A DNA stretch of 47,748 nucleotides from Spirochaetaceae bacterium (GTDB lineage Bacteria > Myxococcota_A > UBA9160 > UBA4427): positions 1 to 47,748 of the forward strand of contig JACKFD010000022.1 of the NCBI GenBank assembly GCA_020632655.1. The letters run 5' to 3'. Of this stretch, positions 25,445 to 33,952 are shown one piece after another (the stretch's first letter is position 1; each line of letters begins with the position of its first letter). The position numbers and the translations under genes are program-made. The notes under the pieces are model-generated. The model did not search any database and was not told the origin of the DNA. It was given only the letters and a program-made list of their open reading frames with translations.

Positions 25445-27157
25445 GTGCGCTGGTCGAGCGCCTTCATTCCCACGCTGCGTGACGATCCCGCCGATGCCGA
25501 GGCGGCGTCGCACAAGCTGCTCGTGCGGGCGGGCTTCGTACGCCAGCTGATGGCCGGACACTACTCGCTGACGCCGCTCGGCTTCCGCTCGCTGCGCAAG
25601 GTCGAGGGGATCATCCGCGAGGAGATGGATCGGATCGGGGCGCAGGAGTTCCGGCTGCCCTGCATGCATCCGCGGGAGATCTGGGAGCGGTCGGGGCGCT
25701 GGGACTCGGTCGGCGAGGAGATGTTCCGGCTCAAGGACCGCAAGCAGGCGGACATGGTCCTCGGCATGACCCACGAGGAGATCTTCGCGCACCACGCGGC
25801 GGAGCTGCGCTCGTACAAGTCGCTGCCCCAGATCTGGTACCAGTTCCAGACGAAGTTCCGCGACGAGGCGCGGCCGAAGAGCGGGCTCCTGCGCGTGCGC
25901 GAGTTCACGATGAAGGATTCGTACTCCTTCGACCTCGACGACGCCGGGCTCGACGCCTCCTTCGATCGTCATTTCGAGGCCTATCGGCGGATCTTCAAAC
26001 GCCTCGGGCTCGAGGCGGTCGCGGTCGAGGCGTCCTCGGGCGTGATGGGTGGCAACACCTCGATCGAGTTCATGGTCCGCAGCGAGGCCGGCGAGGACTG
26101 GATCGCGCACTGCGCGAAGTGCGGCTACGCCGCGAACGTCGAGAAGGCGCAGAGCGTGCTGCCCCCGGTCGAGGACGGACCCGGTCTCGCGGCGCCCGAG
26201 AAGTTTCCGACGCCCGGCGTCAAGACGATCGACGACCTCGCGAAGATGGACGGTGGCGCGCCGGGCGAGCGGCAGATCAAGACCCTCGTCTTCGCGGTCG
26301 ACGACAAGAACGTGCTCGTGCTGCTGCGTGGCGATCACAAGCTCGCGGAGCAGAAGCTCGTCGATCAGGTCGAGGCGCAGTCGATCCGTCCGGCGGAGCC
26401 CGGCGAGATCAAGCGGCTGATGGGTGCGCTGCCCGGCAGCCTCGGCGCGGTCGGTCGCGACGATCTCTTCGTGATCGCCGACGAGGCGCTTCGCGGTCGG
26501 CGCGACATGGTGACCGGAGCGAACGAGGACGGGTTCCATCTGCGCGGCGTCGACGTCGAGCGGGACGTGCCGGTCAAGGCCTGGCTCGACCTGCGCGAGG
26601 TCGCCGACGGCGAGGGCTGTCCGGCCTGCCAGGCGCCCTTCTCCGTGCACAAGACGATCGAGATCGGCCACATCTTCAAGCTCGGCACGAAGTACAGCGT
26701 CGCGATGGGCGCGTCCGTCCAGGACGAGAAGGGCGCCTCCGTCCCGATCGTGATGGGCTCGTACGGCATCGGCCTCGAGCGCAACCTCGCCGCCATCGTC
26801 GAGGCGAACCACGACGCGAACGGCATCTGCTGGCCCGTCAACACGGCGCCCTACGAGGTCGTCGTCACGGTCGTGAAGCCCGACGACGTCGAGTGCCACG
26901 AGGCGGGCGAGCAGCTCTACGACAAGCTCGCGAAGGCCGGGCTCGACGTGATCCTCGACGACCGCGACGAGCGCCCGGGCGTCAAGTTCAAGGACGCGGA
27001 CCTCGTCGGCTTCCCCTATCGCGTGACGATCGGGCCGAAGGGGCTCGAGAAGGGCGTCGTCGAGCTCGTGCGCCGCCGAGACGGGCAGAAGAGCGAGGTC
27101 GCCGTCGAGCACGCGGCGGAGACGATCGTCGAGGCCGTGCTCGACGAGCGCTCCTAG
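25445..27157 (+). CDS. proS: Prolyl-tRNA synthetase, bacterial type with editing domain
   Basis: 570 residues. Charges tRNA-Pro. Class II motif 1 (RSLRKVEGIIREEMDRIGAQE), motif 2 (TKFRDEARPKSGLLRVREFTMKDSYSF) and motif 3 (GSYGIGLERNLAAIVE) are intact. Between motifs 2 and 3 lies the inserted editing (INS) domain (about 225-400) that removes mischarged alanine, and the anticodon-binding domain follows (about 470-570). The start is GTG 25445, decoding to the usual MRWS beginning. AGGAG (25435-25439) lies five bases before it. The open frame extends upstream to 25385 but lacks a ribosome-binding site. Confidence 0.96.
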   Translation: MRWSSAFIPTLRDDPADAEAASHKLLVRAGFVRQLMAGHYSLTPLGFRSLRKVEGIIREEMDRIGAQEFRLPCMHPREIWERSGRWDSVGEEMFRLKDRKQADMVLGMTHEEIFAHHAAELRSYKSLPQIWYQFQTKFRDEARPKSGLLRVREFTMKDSYSFDLDDAGLDASFDRHFEAYRRIFKRLGLEAVAVEASSGVMGGNTSIEFMVRSEAGEDWIAHCAKCGYAANVEKAQSVLPPVEDGPGLAAPEKFPTPGVKTIDDLAKMDGGAPGERQIKTLVFAVDDKNVLVLLRGDHKLAEQKLVDQVEAQSIRPAEPGEIKRLMGALPGSLGAVGRDDLFVIADEALRGRRDMVTGANEDGFHLRGVDVERDVPVKAWLDLREVADGEGCPACQAPFSVHKTIEIGHIFKLGTKYSVAMGASVQDEKGASVPIVMGSYGIGLERNLAAIVEANHDANGICWPVNTAPYEVVVTVVKPDDVECHEAGEQLYDKLAKAGLDVILDDRDERPGVKFKDADLVGFPYRVTIGPKGLEKGVVELVRRRDGQKSEVAVEHAAETIVEAVLDERS

Positions 27158-27165
27158 GGATCGCG

Positions 27166-28086
27166 ATGGCGGCGAAGCGGAACGGAGGCGCCGGCTCCTC
27201 GGGTCCGCTCGTGCATCTCTTCGACGGGCACGTCTACATCTTCCGCGCCTACTACTCGCTGCCGCCGATGGCGGCCACGGACGGCACGCCCTGCAACGCG
27301 GCCTACGGCTTCGCGAACACGCTCCTGCGCTACGCGGCGGCGGAGGCGCCGACCCACGCGGCGGTCTGTCTCGACGCGGCGATGACGAGCTTCCGGAACG
27401 AGATCGAGGCGGGCTACAAGGCCCAGCGCGGCGAGCCGCCGGACGACCTCGAGCCGCAATTCGATCTGTGCCGCGAGATCGCGCAGGCGCTCGGCTTCGC
27501 GACCTGGGAGGTCGACGACTACGAGGCGGACGACCTGATCGGCACGATCGCCACCCAGGTCGTGCGTCGACGTGGCTCGGCCCGGGTGTTGACGAGCGAC
27601 AAGGATCTGTGTCAGCTCGTGCGCGAGGACGGGCGCGTCGTCGTGCACGACCTCGCGAAGGAGCGCACCTTCGACGCCGACGGCGTGCGGGAGAAGTTCG
27701 GCGTCTCGCCGGGGCAGATCCCGGACTATCTCGGGCTCGTCGGCGACGCGATCGACAACCTGCCGGGGGTGCCGGGGATCGGCGCCAAGACGGCCGCTGC
27801 GCTACTGAACGCCTTTCCGTCGATCGAGGCGATCCCTGCGGATGTCGCGGACTGGAGCGGCGTCACGATCCGCGGCGCCGCGCGCATGGCCGAACGGATC
27901 GCCGAGCATCGCGAGCGCGCGCTCAAGACGAAATCCCTCGCGACCGTGCTGCGCGACGTACCCGGGGTCGCACCGGGACTCTCGGAGCTCGTCTGGCGTG
28001 GGGCCCATCGCGACCGGACCGACGCACTCTTCGACCGCCTCGGCTGGAACCGGATCCGCGATCGCGTCCCGCGCTGGCGCGACTAG
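27166..28086 (+). CDS. Free-standing 5'-3' exonuclease (Pol I 5'-nuclease domain/FEN type)
   Basis: 306 residues. Corresponds to the N-terminal 5'-nuclease domain of DNA polymerase I without any polymerase part. The acidic metal-binding clusters are seen in LFDGHVYIFRAYYSL, VDDYEADDLIGTIA and LTSDKDLCQLV, with a final acidic cluster in LVGDAIDNLPGVPGIGAKTA, which also forms the helix-hairpin-helix 2 motif. The acidic residues look complete, unlike E. coli Xni (ExoIX), which lacks some of them, so full flap-endonuclease activity is plausible. It may process Okazaki primers if the genome's polA lacks this domain. It begins eight bases after proS. Confidence 0.9.
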   Translation: MAAKRNGGAGSSGPLVHLFDGHVYIFRAYYSLPPMAATDGTPCNAAYGFANTLLRYAAAEAPTHAAVCLDAAMTSFRNEIEAGYKAQRGEPPDDLEPQFDLCREIAQALGFATWEVDDYEADDLIGTIATQVVRRRGSARVLTSDKDLCQLVREDGRVVVHDLAKERTFDADGVREKFGVSPGQIPDYLGLVGDAIDNLPGVPGIGAKTAAALLNAFPSIEAIPADVADWSGVTIRGAARMAERIAEHRERALKTKSLATVLRDVPGVAPGLSELVWRGAHRDRTDALFDRLGWNRIRDRVPRWRD

Positions 28087-28107
28087 CATCTCGGCGGGAG
28101 TCATCGG

Positions 28108-28740
28108 ATGGACGGGAGTGGACGGCACCCGGAATCCGGAGAAGGGTCGACGAGTGCGCATGCATCGCGCGCCGACGATCCCCCGCGCCGCACTCGTCGG
28201 CTGACGCCGTCGAATGCACTGACCGCGATCCGACTGATGCTCGTCTGGCCCTTCTGCGCTTCGCTCCTCGAAGGCGAGGACGGATTGGCTCTCGCACTCT
28301 TCTGGGCCGCGGTCGCGACGGATCTCGTGGATGGACGACTCGCCCGGGCGCGGGGCGAGGACTCGGCCTTCGGCGGGCTCTTCGACCACGCGACGGATGC
28401 GCTCTTCGCGAGCGCGGGGCTCGCGGCGCTCGCGCGACTCGGCGCGGCGCCCGTGCTGCTCGCGCCGCTCGTGGTGGGCGCGTTCCTGCAATACGCGCTC
28501 GACTCGCGCGTGCTGGCGGGGCGGGCGCTGCGCGCGAGCTGGCTCGGGCGTTGGAACGGCGTGCTCTACTTCGTGCCGGCTGGCGTCTTCACGGGGCGCG
28601 AGGGACTCGGGCTCGCCGGGCCGGGCGATGCGGCGATCCGGTTCGTCGGCTGGGCGCTGATCGCGTCGACGCTCGTGTCGATGGGCGATCGGGCCTGGGC
28701 CACCTGGCGGGCTCGGGCGCGCACGAGAGGAGGGGGCTGA
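28108..28740 (+). CDS. CDP-alcohol phosphatidyltransferase family protein
   Basis: 210 residues, integral membrane protein. The family signature D-G-x2-A-R-x8-G-x3-D-x3-D is perfect: Asp75, Gly76, Ala79, Arg80, Gly89, Asp93 and Asp97. It sits after the first membrane helix (about 38-55) and near the end of the second (62-75), with three to four further hydrophobic helices. It transfers a phosphatidyl group from CDP-diacylglycerol to an alcohol; the acceptor (glycerol-phosphate, serine, inositol or other) cannot be inferred. The first 30 residues are hydrophilic and disordered-looking. It begins 21 bases after the exonuclease gene, so the two are probably co-transcribed. Confidence 0.87.
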   Translation: MDGSGRHPESGEGSTSAHASRADDPPRRTRRLTPSNALTAIRLMLVWPFCASLLEGEDGLALALFWAAVATDLVDGRLARARGEDSAFGGLFDHATDALFASAGLAALARLGAAPVLLAPLVVGAFLQYALDSRVLAGRALRASWLGRWNGVLYFVPAGVFTGREGLGLAGPGDAAIRFVGWALIASTLVSMGDRAWATWRARARTRGGG

Positions 28741-28761
28741 GCGGGCCCTCGTCCTCCGCAC

Positions 28762-28779
28762 GGGGCCTTGGAGGGCCCC
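28762..28779 (+). terminator. GC-rich hairpin after the phosphatidyltransferase gene
   Basis: GGGGCC (28762-28767), a six-base loop and GGCCCC (28774-28779), 21 bases beyond the stop codon at 28740. There is no U-tract, so termination here would be weak or Rho-assisted. Confidence 0.3.
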
Positions 28780-28896
28780 CGGTCGTCTGCGCGTAACTTG
28801 CGGGCCGGTGCGGGGTTCGAGTCTGGTAGAACGGAACGGGGGGATCGGGCTCACGCCTCGTGACCGCCGCGCTCGACTGGACGGAGGAGGGACCCC

Positions 28897-31800
28897 ATGC
28901 GCCCCACTGCACGCCGATTCCGGGGCATCGTCGCCCCGCTGCTGATGTTCGTCGCGATCGTCGTGGCCCCGCCCGTCCTTGCCGCGCCGCCCACGTTCCT
29001 CGCCTTCGAGAGCGGGCCCGTCCGGCCGATGGCGCTCTCGCCCGACGGCTCGCGGCTCTACGCCGTGAACACGCCCGATGGTCGGCTCGAGGTCTTCGAG
29101 GTCGATGCCTGGGGGCTCCACTTCTCGCACTCGATCCCCGTCGGTCAGGAGCCCGTCGCCGTCGCGGCGCGCAGCACGACCGAGGTCTGGGTCGTGAACC
29201 ATCTCTCGGACAGCGTCTCGATCGTCGACCCCGAGGCGCGGCGCGTGACGCGGACCCTGCTCGTCGGCGACGAGCCGCGGGACGTGCTCTTCGCCGGTCC
29301 CGGCGACACGCGCGCCTTCGTCACGACGGCCCATCGCGGACAGCACCGCACGCATCCCTCGCTCGCGGGCGTGCCCGGCGCCGGCGACCCGCAGCTCACG
29401 ACGGAGGGGGTCGGTCGCGCAGACGTCTGGGTCTTCGACGCGACGAGCCTGGGTGCGTCGCTTGGCGGGACGCCGCTCGCGATCGTGACGCTCTTCGGGG
29501 ACGTGCCCCGCGCGCTCGCGCGATCGCAGGACGGCACGAAGGTCTGGGCCGCGATCCATCACTCGGGCAATCGCACGACCGCACTCTCGGAGGGCTTCGT
29601 CTGCAACGGCTTCGCGACGGCCGGTCCGGGATGTGCGCCGATCCCCGGTGTGCCGCAGGTGACGGCGCCGGGCGGCGTGCTCGGGCCCGATCGGAACTTC
29701 GAGGGCTTCCCCGCGCCCGAGGTCGGCGTGATCGTCGAGCAGGGCGACGACGGGTCGTGGCGCGACCACGCGGGACGCGTCTGGGACACGGGTCTGATCG
29801 GTCCCTGGGTCCGCTTCGACCTGCCCGACCTCGACGTCTTCGAGATCGATGCGTCGACCCTCGTCCAGACGGCGGCCCACGCGAGCGTCGGTACGACGCT
29901 CTTCAACATGGCCGTGAATCCCGCGAACGGGAAGCTCTACGTCTCGAACACGGACTCCCGCAACCTCACGCAATTCGAGGGGCCCGGCTCGACCGGTGGC
30001 TCGACCGTGCAGGGCCACCTCGCCGAAGCGCGCATTACGATCATCGACGGCTCCACCGTCTCCCCCCGTCACCTCAACAAACATCTCGACTACGGTGTCC
30101 TCGCCAATACCCCCGGCTTCGATCCCACGGCCAAGGACCACAGCCTCGCGATCCCGCTCGAGATGGCCGTGAGCGGCGACGGACAGACGCTCTACGTCGC
30201 GGCCTTCGGGTCGTCGAAGATCGGCGTGCTGCCGACGGCGGCGCTCGAGGCCGACAGCTTCGACCCGACGGCCCTCTCCGCGGGCTACGTCGACGTGACC
30301 GGCGGCGGGCCGGCGGGCCTCGTGCTCGACGAGGCGAACGACCGGCTCTTCGTCTACACGCGCTTCGACAACGGGATCTCGATGGTGCGGCTCAGCGCGG
30401 GCCGCGAGATCGTGCATTGGCGCTTCGCGCAGAACGAGCCCGACGCCGTCGTCGAGGGTCGACCCTTCCTCTACGACGCGCGCATCTCCTCGGGCAACGG
30501 CGAGGCGTCCTGCGCGTCGTGCCACGTCTTCGGCGACCTCGATCACCTCGGCTGGGATCTCGGCAACCCCGACGACATCCTGGCGGCGAGCCCGATGGTG
30601 CTTTCCTTCGCGCCGCCCGCGGCGCCGCCCGGGCTGAACGGCGTGGGGGCGCTCGACGTCTTCCATCCGATGAAGGGACCGATGACGACGCAGACCCTGC
30701 GCGGGATGCAGTTCGGCGGGGCGATGCATTGGCGCGGGGATCGCAGCAACGGCTTCTTCGGAATGGCTGCCGACGACGAAGACCTGGCCTTCCGCAACTT
30801 CATCGTCGCCTTCGAAGGGCTGCTCGGTCGCGAGGACCTGCTGCCCGAGGCCGACATGCAGCGCTTCGCCGACTTCGCCCTCTCCCTCGTGCTGCCCCCG
30901 AATCCGGTCCGCCCGCTCGACAACCAGCTCACGCCGGATGCCGCGCTCGGCCGCGCGTCCTACCTGACGCAGGCGGTCGACGGCGCGCTGACCTGTGAGC
31001 AATGCCATCGCCTCGACGCGAGCCAGGGCTTCTTCGGCGGTGGGACCTTCTCGACCTTCGAGGGCGAGACGCAGATCTTCAAGGTCCCGCATCTGCGCAA
31101 CGCCTACACGAAGGTCGGGATGTTCGGATTCGCCGCCCTCGCCGGAGGCGGGCTGCAGCAGACGGGGCCGCAGATCCGTGGATTCGGCTATCTGCACGAC
31201 GGATCGATCGACACGCTCTTCCGCTTCCTCACGGGCTTCGCCTTCGCGAACGACACGGAACGTCGGAACAGCGAGGCCTTCATGCTGCAATTCGACAACG
31301 ACCTCGCGCCGATCGTCGGCCAGCAGGTCACCCTCGATGCGACGAATGCCGCCGTCGTGGGTCCGCGCATCGACCTCTTGCTCGCGCGCGCTGCGGCGCC
31401 CTTCACGTCGGCGCTGCTCGACGGGCTCGCGACGGAGTGCGAGGTCGTCGTCAAGGGAACCGTGGCGGGCGTACCTCGAGGCTGGCGACGGCTGCCGAGC
31501 GGGCTCTTCCAGGGAGACAACGATCCGACCCAGGCGGCCCTGCTCACGGATGCCTCGCTTCGGGCGATGGCGATCACGGAAGGGCCGCTGACCTGGACCT
31601 GCGTCGCGCCGGGCTCGGGCGAGCGGGCGGGCATCAACCGTGACCTGGATCTCCGGCTGGATGCCCTCGACAACTGTCCCGGTCATGCGAACGACGACCA
31701 GCTCGACACGGATGGCGACGGAGTGGGAGACGTCTGCGACCCGACGCCGACGCCGGAGCCAGGCCTCGGACTCTCGCTCGTGCTCGGCGGCCTGGCGCTC

Positions 31801-31902
31801 GGCGGGCTCGGTCGCTTCCGACGGGCGGCGACCGGAAGCGAAGAAGGCCCCGGGGCGGTCGCTCGCGCGTCGGCCCAGGCGCTCGCTCGCGCGTCGGCCT
31901 AG
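28897..31902 (+). CDS. Secreted beta-propeller/diheme peroxidase-like protein with TSP3 repeat and PEP-CTERM-like tail
   Basis: 1001 residues. A signal peptide ends near residue 29 (PPVLAAPP). Residues 30-500 have beta-propeller-like repeats (RLYAVNTPDGRLEVFEV, VWVVNHLSDSVSIVDP, LYVAAFGSSKIGVL). Two heme c sites, CASCH at 539 and CEQCH at 700, lie in a region like bacterial diheme cytochrome c peroxidase/MauG. A thrombospondin type 3 calcium-binding repeat (DxDxDGxGD at about 930-945, flanked by NCP and VCDP) precedes a PEP motif near 952, a hydrophobic helix and RFRR, the layout of a PEP-CTERM sorting signal. The extra 30 or so residues after RFRR are unusual for such signals. A strong GGAGGAGGGA lies before the ATG. 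Probably an extracytoplasmic redox protein; substrate unknown. Confidence 0.85.
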   Translation: MRPTARRFRGIVAPLLMFVAIVVAPPVLAAPPTFLAFESGPVRPMALSPDGSRLYAVNTPDGRLEVFEVDAWGLHFSHSIPVGQEPVAVAARSTTEVWVVNHLSDSVSIVDPEARRVTRTLLVGDEPRDVLFAGPGDTRAFVTTAHRGQHRTHPSLAGVPGAGDPQLTTEGVGRADVWVFDATSLGASLGGTPLAIVTLFGDVPRALARSQDGTKVWAAIHHSGNRTTALSEGFVCNGFATAGPGCAPIPGVPQVTAPGGVLGPDRNFEGFPAPEVGVIVEQGDDGSWRDHAGRVWDTGLIGPWVRFDLPDLDVFEIDASTLVQTAAHASVGTTLFNMAVNPANGKLYVSNTDSRNLTQFEGPGSTGGSTVQGHLAEARITIIDGSTVSPRHLNKHLDYGVLANTPGFDPTAKDHSLAIPLEMAVSGDGQTLYVAAFGSSKIGVLPTAALEADSFDPTALSAGYVDVTGGGPAGLVLDEANDRLFVYTRFDNGISMVRLSAGREIVHWRFAQNEPDAVVEGRPFLYDARISSGNGEASCASCHVFGDLDHLGWDLGNPDDILAASPMVLSFAPPAAPPGLNGVGALDVFHPMKGPMTTQTLRGMQFGGAMHWRGDRSNGFFGMAADDEDLAFRNFIVAFEGLLGREDLLPEADMQRFADFALSLVLPPNPVRPLDNQLTPDAALGRASYLTQAVDGALTCEQCHRLDASQGFFGGGTFSTFEGETQIFKVPHLRNAYTKVGMFGFAALAGGGLQQTGPQIRGFGYLHDGSIDTLFRFLTGFAFANDTERRNSEAFMLQFDNDLAPIVGQQVTLDATNAAVVGPRIDLLLARAAAPFTSALLDGLATECEVVVKGTVAGVPRGWRRLPSGLFQGDNDPTQAALLTDASLRAMAITEGPLTWTCVAPGSGERAGINRDLDLRLDALDNCPGHANDDQLDTDGDGVGDVCDPTPTPEPGLGLSLVLGGLALGGLGRFRRAATGSEEGPGAVARASAQALARASA
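31859..31899 (+). repeat. Direct repeat at the 3' end of the diheme gene
   Basis: The 17-mer TCGCTCGCGCGTCGGCC occurs at 31859-31875 and again at 31883-31899, a 24-base period with 1.7 copies. It creates the repeated ARASA ending of the protein and abuts the stop codon, suggesting a recent slippage or duplication that extended the C-terminus. Confidence 0.65.
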
Positions 31903-32909
31903 CTCTCGGTCGTCGTCGGGGCACCGCTCTCGCTCGATGCCCCGAAGAGCTCGCGGTTCGCGCGGCGCAGGAAGAGCAGGCCGATCGCCGCGTTGAAGAA
32001 GATGAAGAAGTTGTGCTGCACGAAGCCGAAGGTCGTCATCTCGCCTTCGTTGCCCGGGAAGAGCACGACCCAGAGCGTGATCGCAACCGTGCGCATGGGT
32101 CCCGGCGTGGCCGCGCCGAAGAAGATCACGGGCAGATAGCCGAGCATCTGTCCGTAGCTCGCCTCGACGCCGAATAGGCCGAGTGCCTGCTTGTAGACGA
32201 CGACCGCGGCGAGCAGCGCCGGCGAGCGCAGCAGGATGATCGTGAGATAGCGAGCCAGCCCCGACTCGCGGAAGCTCTTGAAGAGCGGGCGCTCGCGGAA
32301 GGCGAGTCCACGGCCGAGCGGGCCCCGGAAGATCCCGATCCAGACCGCGAGGAAGATCGCGGCGCCGGCGGCGAGCCAGGGAATCACACCAAAGACCGGC
32401 GGCAGATCCTCCGCCCGCAGCGTCCAACCGACCGTCGCCCAGGAGAGCAGGTAGAAGAACTCGCAGAACATGATGAAGACGAGGCTCGAGCCGACCTCCC
32501 AGCCCGGCACCCCGTAGCGCCGGTTCAGGTAGATCCCCATCGCGCCCTTGCCGACCTGCTCGTTCAGGATCGACAGGATGTAGCTGCTGCCGCGGATCGG
32601 GAGGATGTCGAGGTAGCGGAGCGGGGCGTTGAACCAGGTCACGACGCGCCAGACGATCAGGGAGTCGATCAGGAAGAAGAAGGCCGAGTAGGGGATCATC
32701 AGGGCGAGCCAGCGCGTCCACGACACGCGCGCGAAGATCGCCGAGAGGTACTCGAAGAGCGTGACCTGCTCGCGCGCGGCGGCGCCGGCGAGACGCGTGT
32801 AGAGATAGCCGAAGCAGACGATCGTGATCGCCCAGGGCAGCGCCTGCTGCCAGGGCGCAGGGCCCCGCGGCGCAGCCTCCGAATCCACCTTCGTCGTGTT
32901 CTCGCTCAT
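31899..32909 (-). CDS. Polytopic membrane protein of unknown function
   Basis: 336 residues with about eight hydrophobic segments (for example around 24-42, 66-84, 130-155, 180-197, 235-250, 265-285 and 300-320). The segment LNEQVGKGAMGIYLNRRYGVP followed by a hydrophobic helix faintly recalls lysylphosphatidylglycerol synthase/AglD-type flippase domains, but I cannot assign it. It shares its stop region (CTAG) with the convergent diheme protein gene, a four-base tail-to-tail overlap. It lies 28 bases after the SDR-like gene and is probably in the same transcript. Transport or lipid-related function is only a guess. Confidence 0.75.
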   Translation of the reverse strand: MSENTTKVDSEAAPRGPAPWQQALPWAITIVCFGYLYTRLAGAAAREQVTLFEYLSAIFARVSWTRWLALMIPYSAFFFLIDSLIVWRVVTWFNAPLRYLDILPIRGSSYILSILNEQVGKGAMGIYLNRRYGVPGWEVGSSLVFIMFCEFFYLLSWATVGWTLRAEDLPPVFGVIPWLAAGAAIFLAVWIGIFRGPLGRGLAFRERPLFKSFRESGLARYLTIILLRSPALLAAVVVYKQALGLFGVEASYGQMLGYLPVIFFGAATPGPMRTVAITLWVVLFPGNEGEMTTFGFVQHNFFIFFNAAIGLLFLRRANRELFGASSESGAPTTTES

Positions 32910-32937
32910 GCCCGGCCGATCTCCCTGTGTGCGGCGC

Positions 32938-33918
32938 TCAGACGCGCGGCTGCTCCGAACGGGGTCCCACGTGATCCGCGAGCGTCACGTCGAGGGGCGT
33001 GAGCGCGAGGCCGAGCTTCTCGCAGCAGACGCGCGGGTCCGTACGGTCGTCGTGCTGGAGGATGTCGAACATCGCGCTCGTGACGGGTGGGCGGCGCAGC
33101 ACGGTCTCGAGCACGCGCACGCCTGCGCGGGCGAGGCTGGCGGGTAGGCTGCGGATGCGCGGCTCGTTGTCGTAGAGGTGCGCCGCTCGCAGGACGAGGC
33201 TTCGATGCGAGAGGCACTCGGGGCCGGCGGCGTCGAGCGCGAGGTCGTGGCCGGGCGCCGCCGTGCACGCCGCGAGGATCGCGCGGATCACGTCGCGGGC
33301 GTCGATCGGCTGCTGCAGCGTGCGCCCGCCGCCCACCAGCCAGAGCGAGCTCGCCCGGGCCTGTCGACGCAGCGACGCCGACGCCGGATCGTCCCCGCCG
33401 AGCACCATCGGCACGCGCAGGATCGTCGCCGGCGCCCGATCGTCGAGCAGCATCGCCTCGGCGCGCCCCTTCGACGCGAGGCAGGCGTTCGCGGAGTCGG
33501 AGGCGGCGCCGAGGATCGAGAGGTAGACGATGCGCGGGACGTCGGCGCGGCTCGCCGCGAGTGCGAGGGCGTGGCAGGTCTGCTCGTGGGCCTCGACGTA
33601 GCGGGTGTCGGGGGTCTCCTTGATGATGCCGACGAGATGGACGACCGCGCGGGCGCCTGTGATCGCCTGCTCCATCTCGGTCGGGCTCGTGTAGTCGACG
33701 ATCCGGGTCTCGGGCGCGGGCTGGAGGGCGAGGGACTCGATCGTCGTGCGGGCGCGCTCGGAGCGGACGAGGGCGCGCAGGGCGCGATGGCCCTGCGAGG
33801 CGAGCGACGTGAGCAGCGCGCGACCGAGCTGACCGTTCGCGCCCGTGACGACGACCAGATCGTCGGGGGCGAGGGACGGGGTGTCGGGCGGTGCGGTCGG
33901 GTCGGAGGGACGGTCCAC
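32938..33918 (-). CDS. Atypical SDR: NAD(P)-binding epimerase/NDUFA9-like protein
   Basis: 326 residues. The N-terminal Rossmann motif VVTGANGQLGRALL (GxxGxxG at about 26-32) is followed by ARAVVHLVGIIKE and VPRIVYLSILGA. The usual YxxxK active site is replaced: the expected region reads ACLASKGRAEAML, which keeps the Lys but has no Tyr, as in NmrA- or NDUFA9-like atypical SDRs that bind NAD(P)H without normal dehydrogenase activity. It may be a redox sensor, a quinone- or complex I-associated protein, or an enzyme of unknown substrate. It is 34 bases after the MFS gene and 28 before the membrane protein gene. Confidence 0.82.
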   Translation of the reverse strand: MDRPSDPTAPPDTPSLAPDDLVVVTGANGQLGRALLTSLASQGHRALRALVRSERARTTIESLALQPAPETRIVDYTSPTEMEQAITGARAVVHLVGIIKETPDTRYVEAHEQTCHALALAASRADVPRIVYLSILGAASDSANACLASKGRAEAMLLDDRAPATILRVPMVLGGDDPASASLRRQARASSLWLVGGGRTLQQPIDARDVIRAILAACTAAPGHDLALDAAGPECLSHRSLVLRAAHLYDNEPRIRSLPASLARAGVRVLETVLRRPPVTSAMFDILQHDDRTDPRVCCEKLGLALTPLDVTLADHVGPRSEQPRV

Positions 33919-33952
33919 GGGCGGACGATAACGCCTCGCCGCCCGGCGTGAC

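Noticed and set aside
28811..28833. GGTTCGAGTC resembling a tRNA T-loop
   Set aside because: The flanking bases (GCGGG and CTGGT) do not form the T-stem, and no acceptor or anticodon stem can be drawn.
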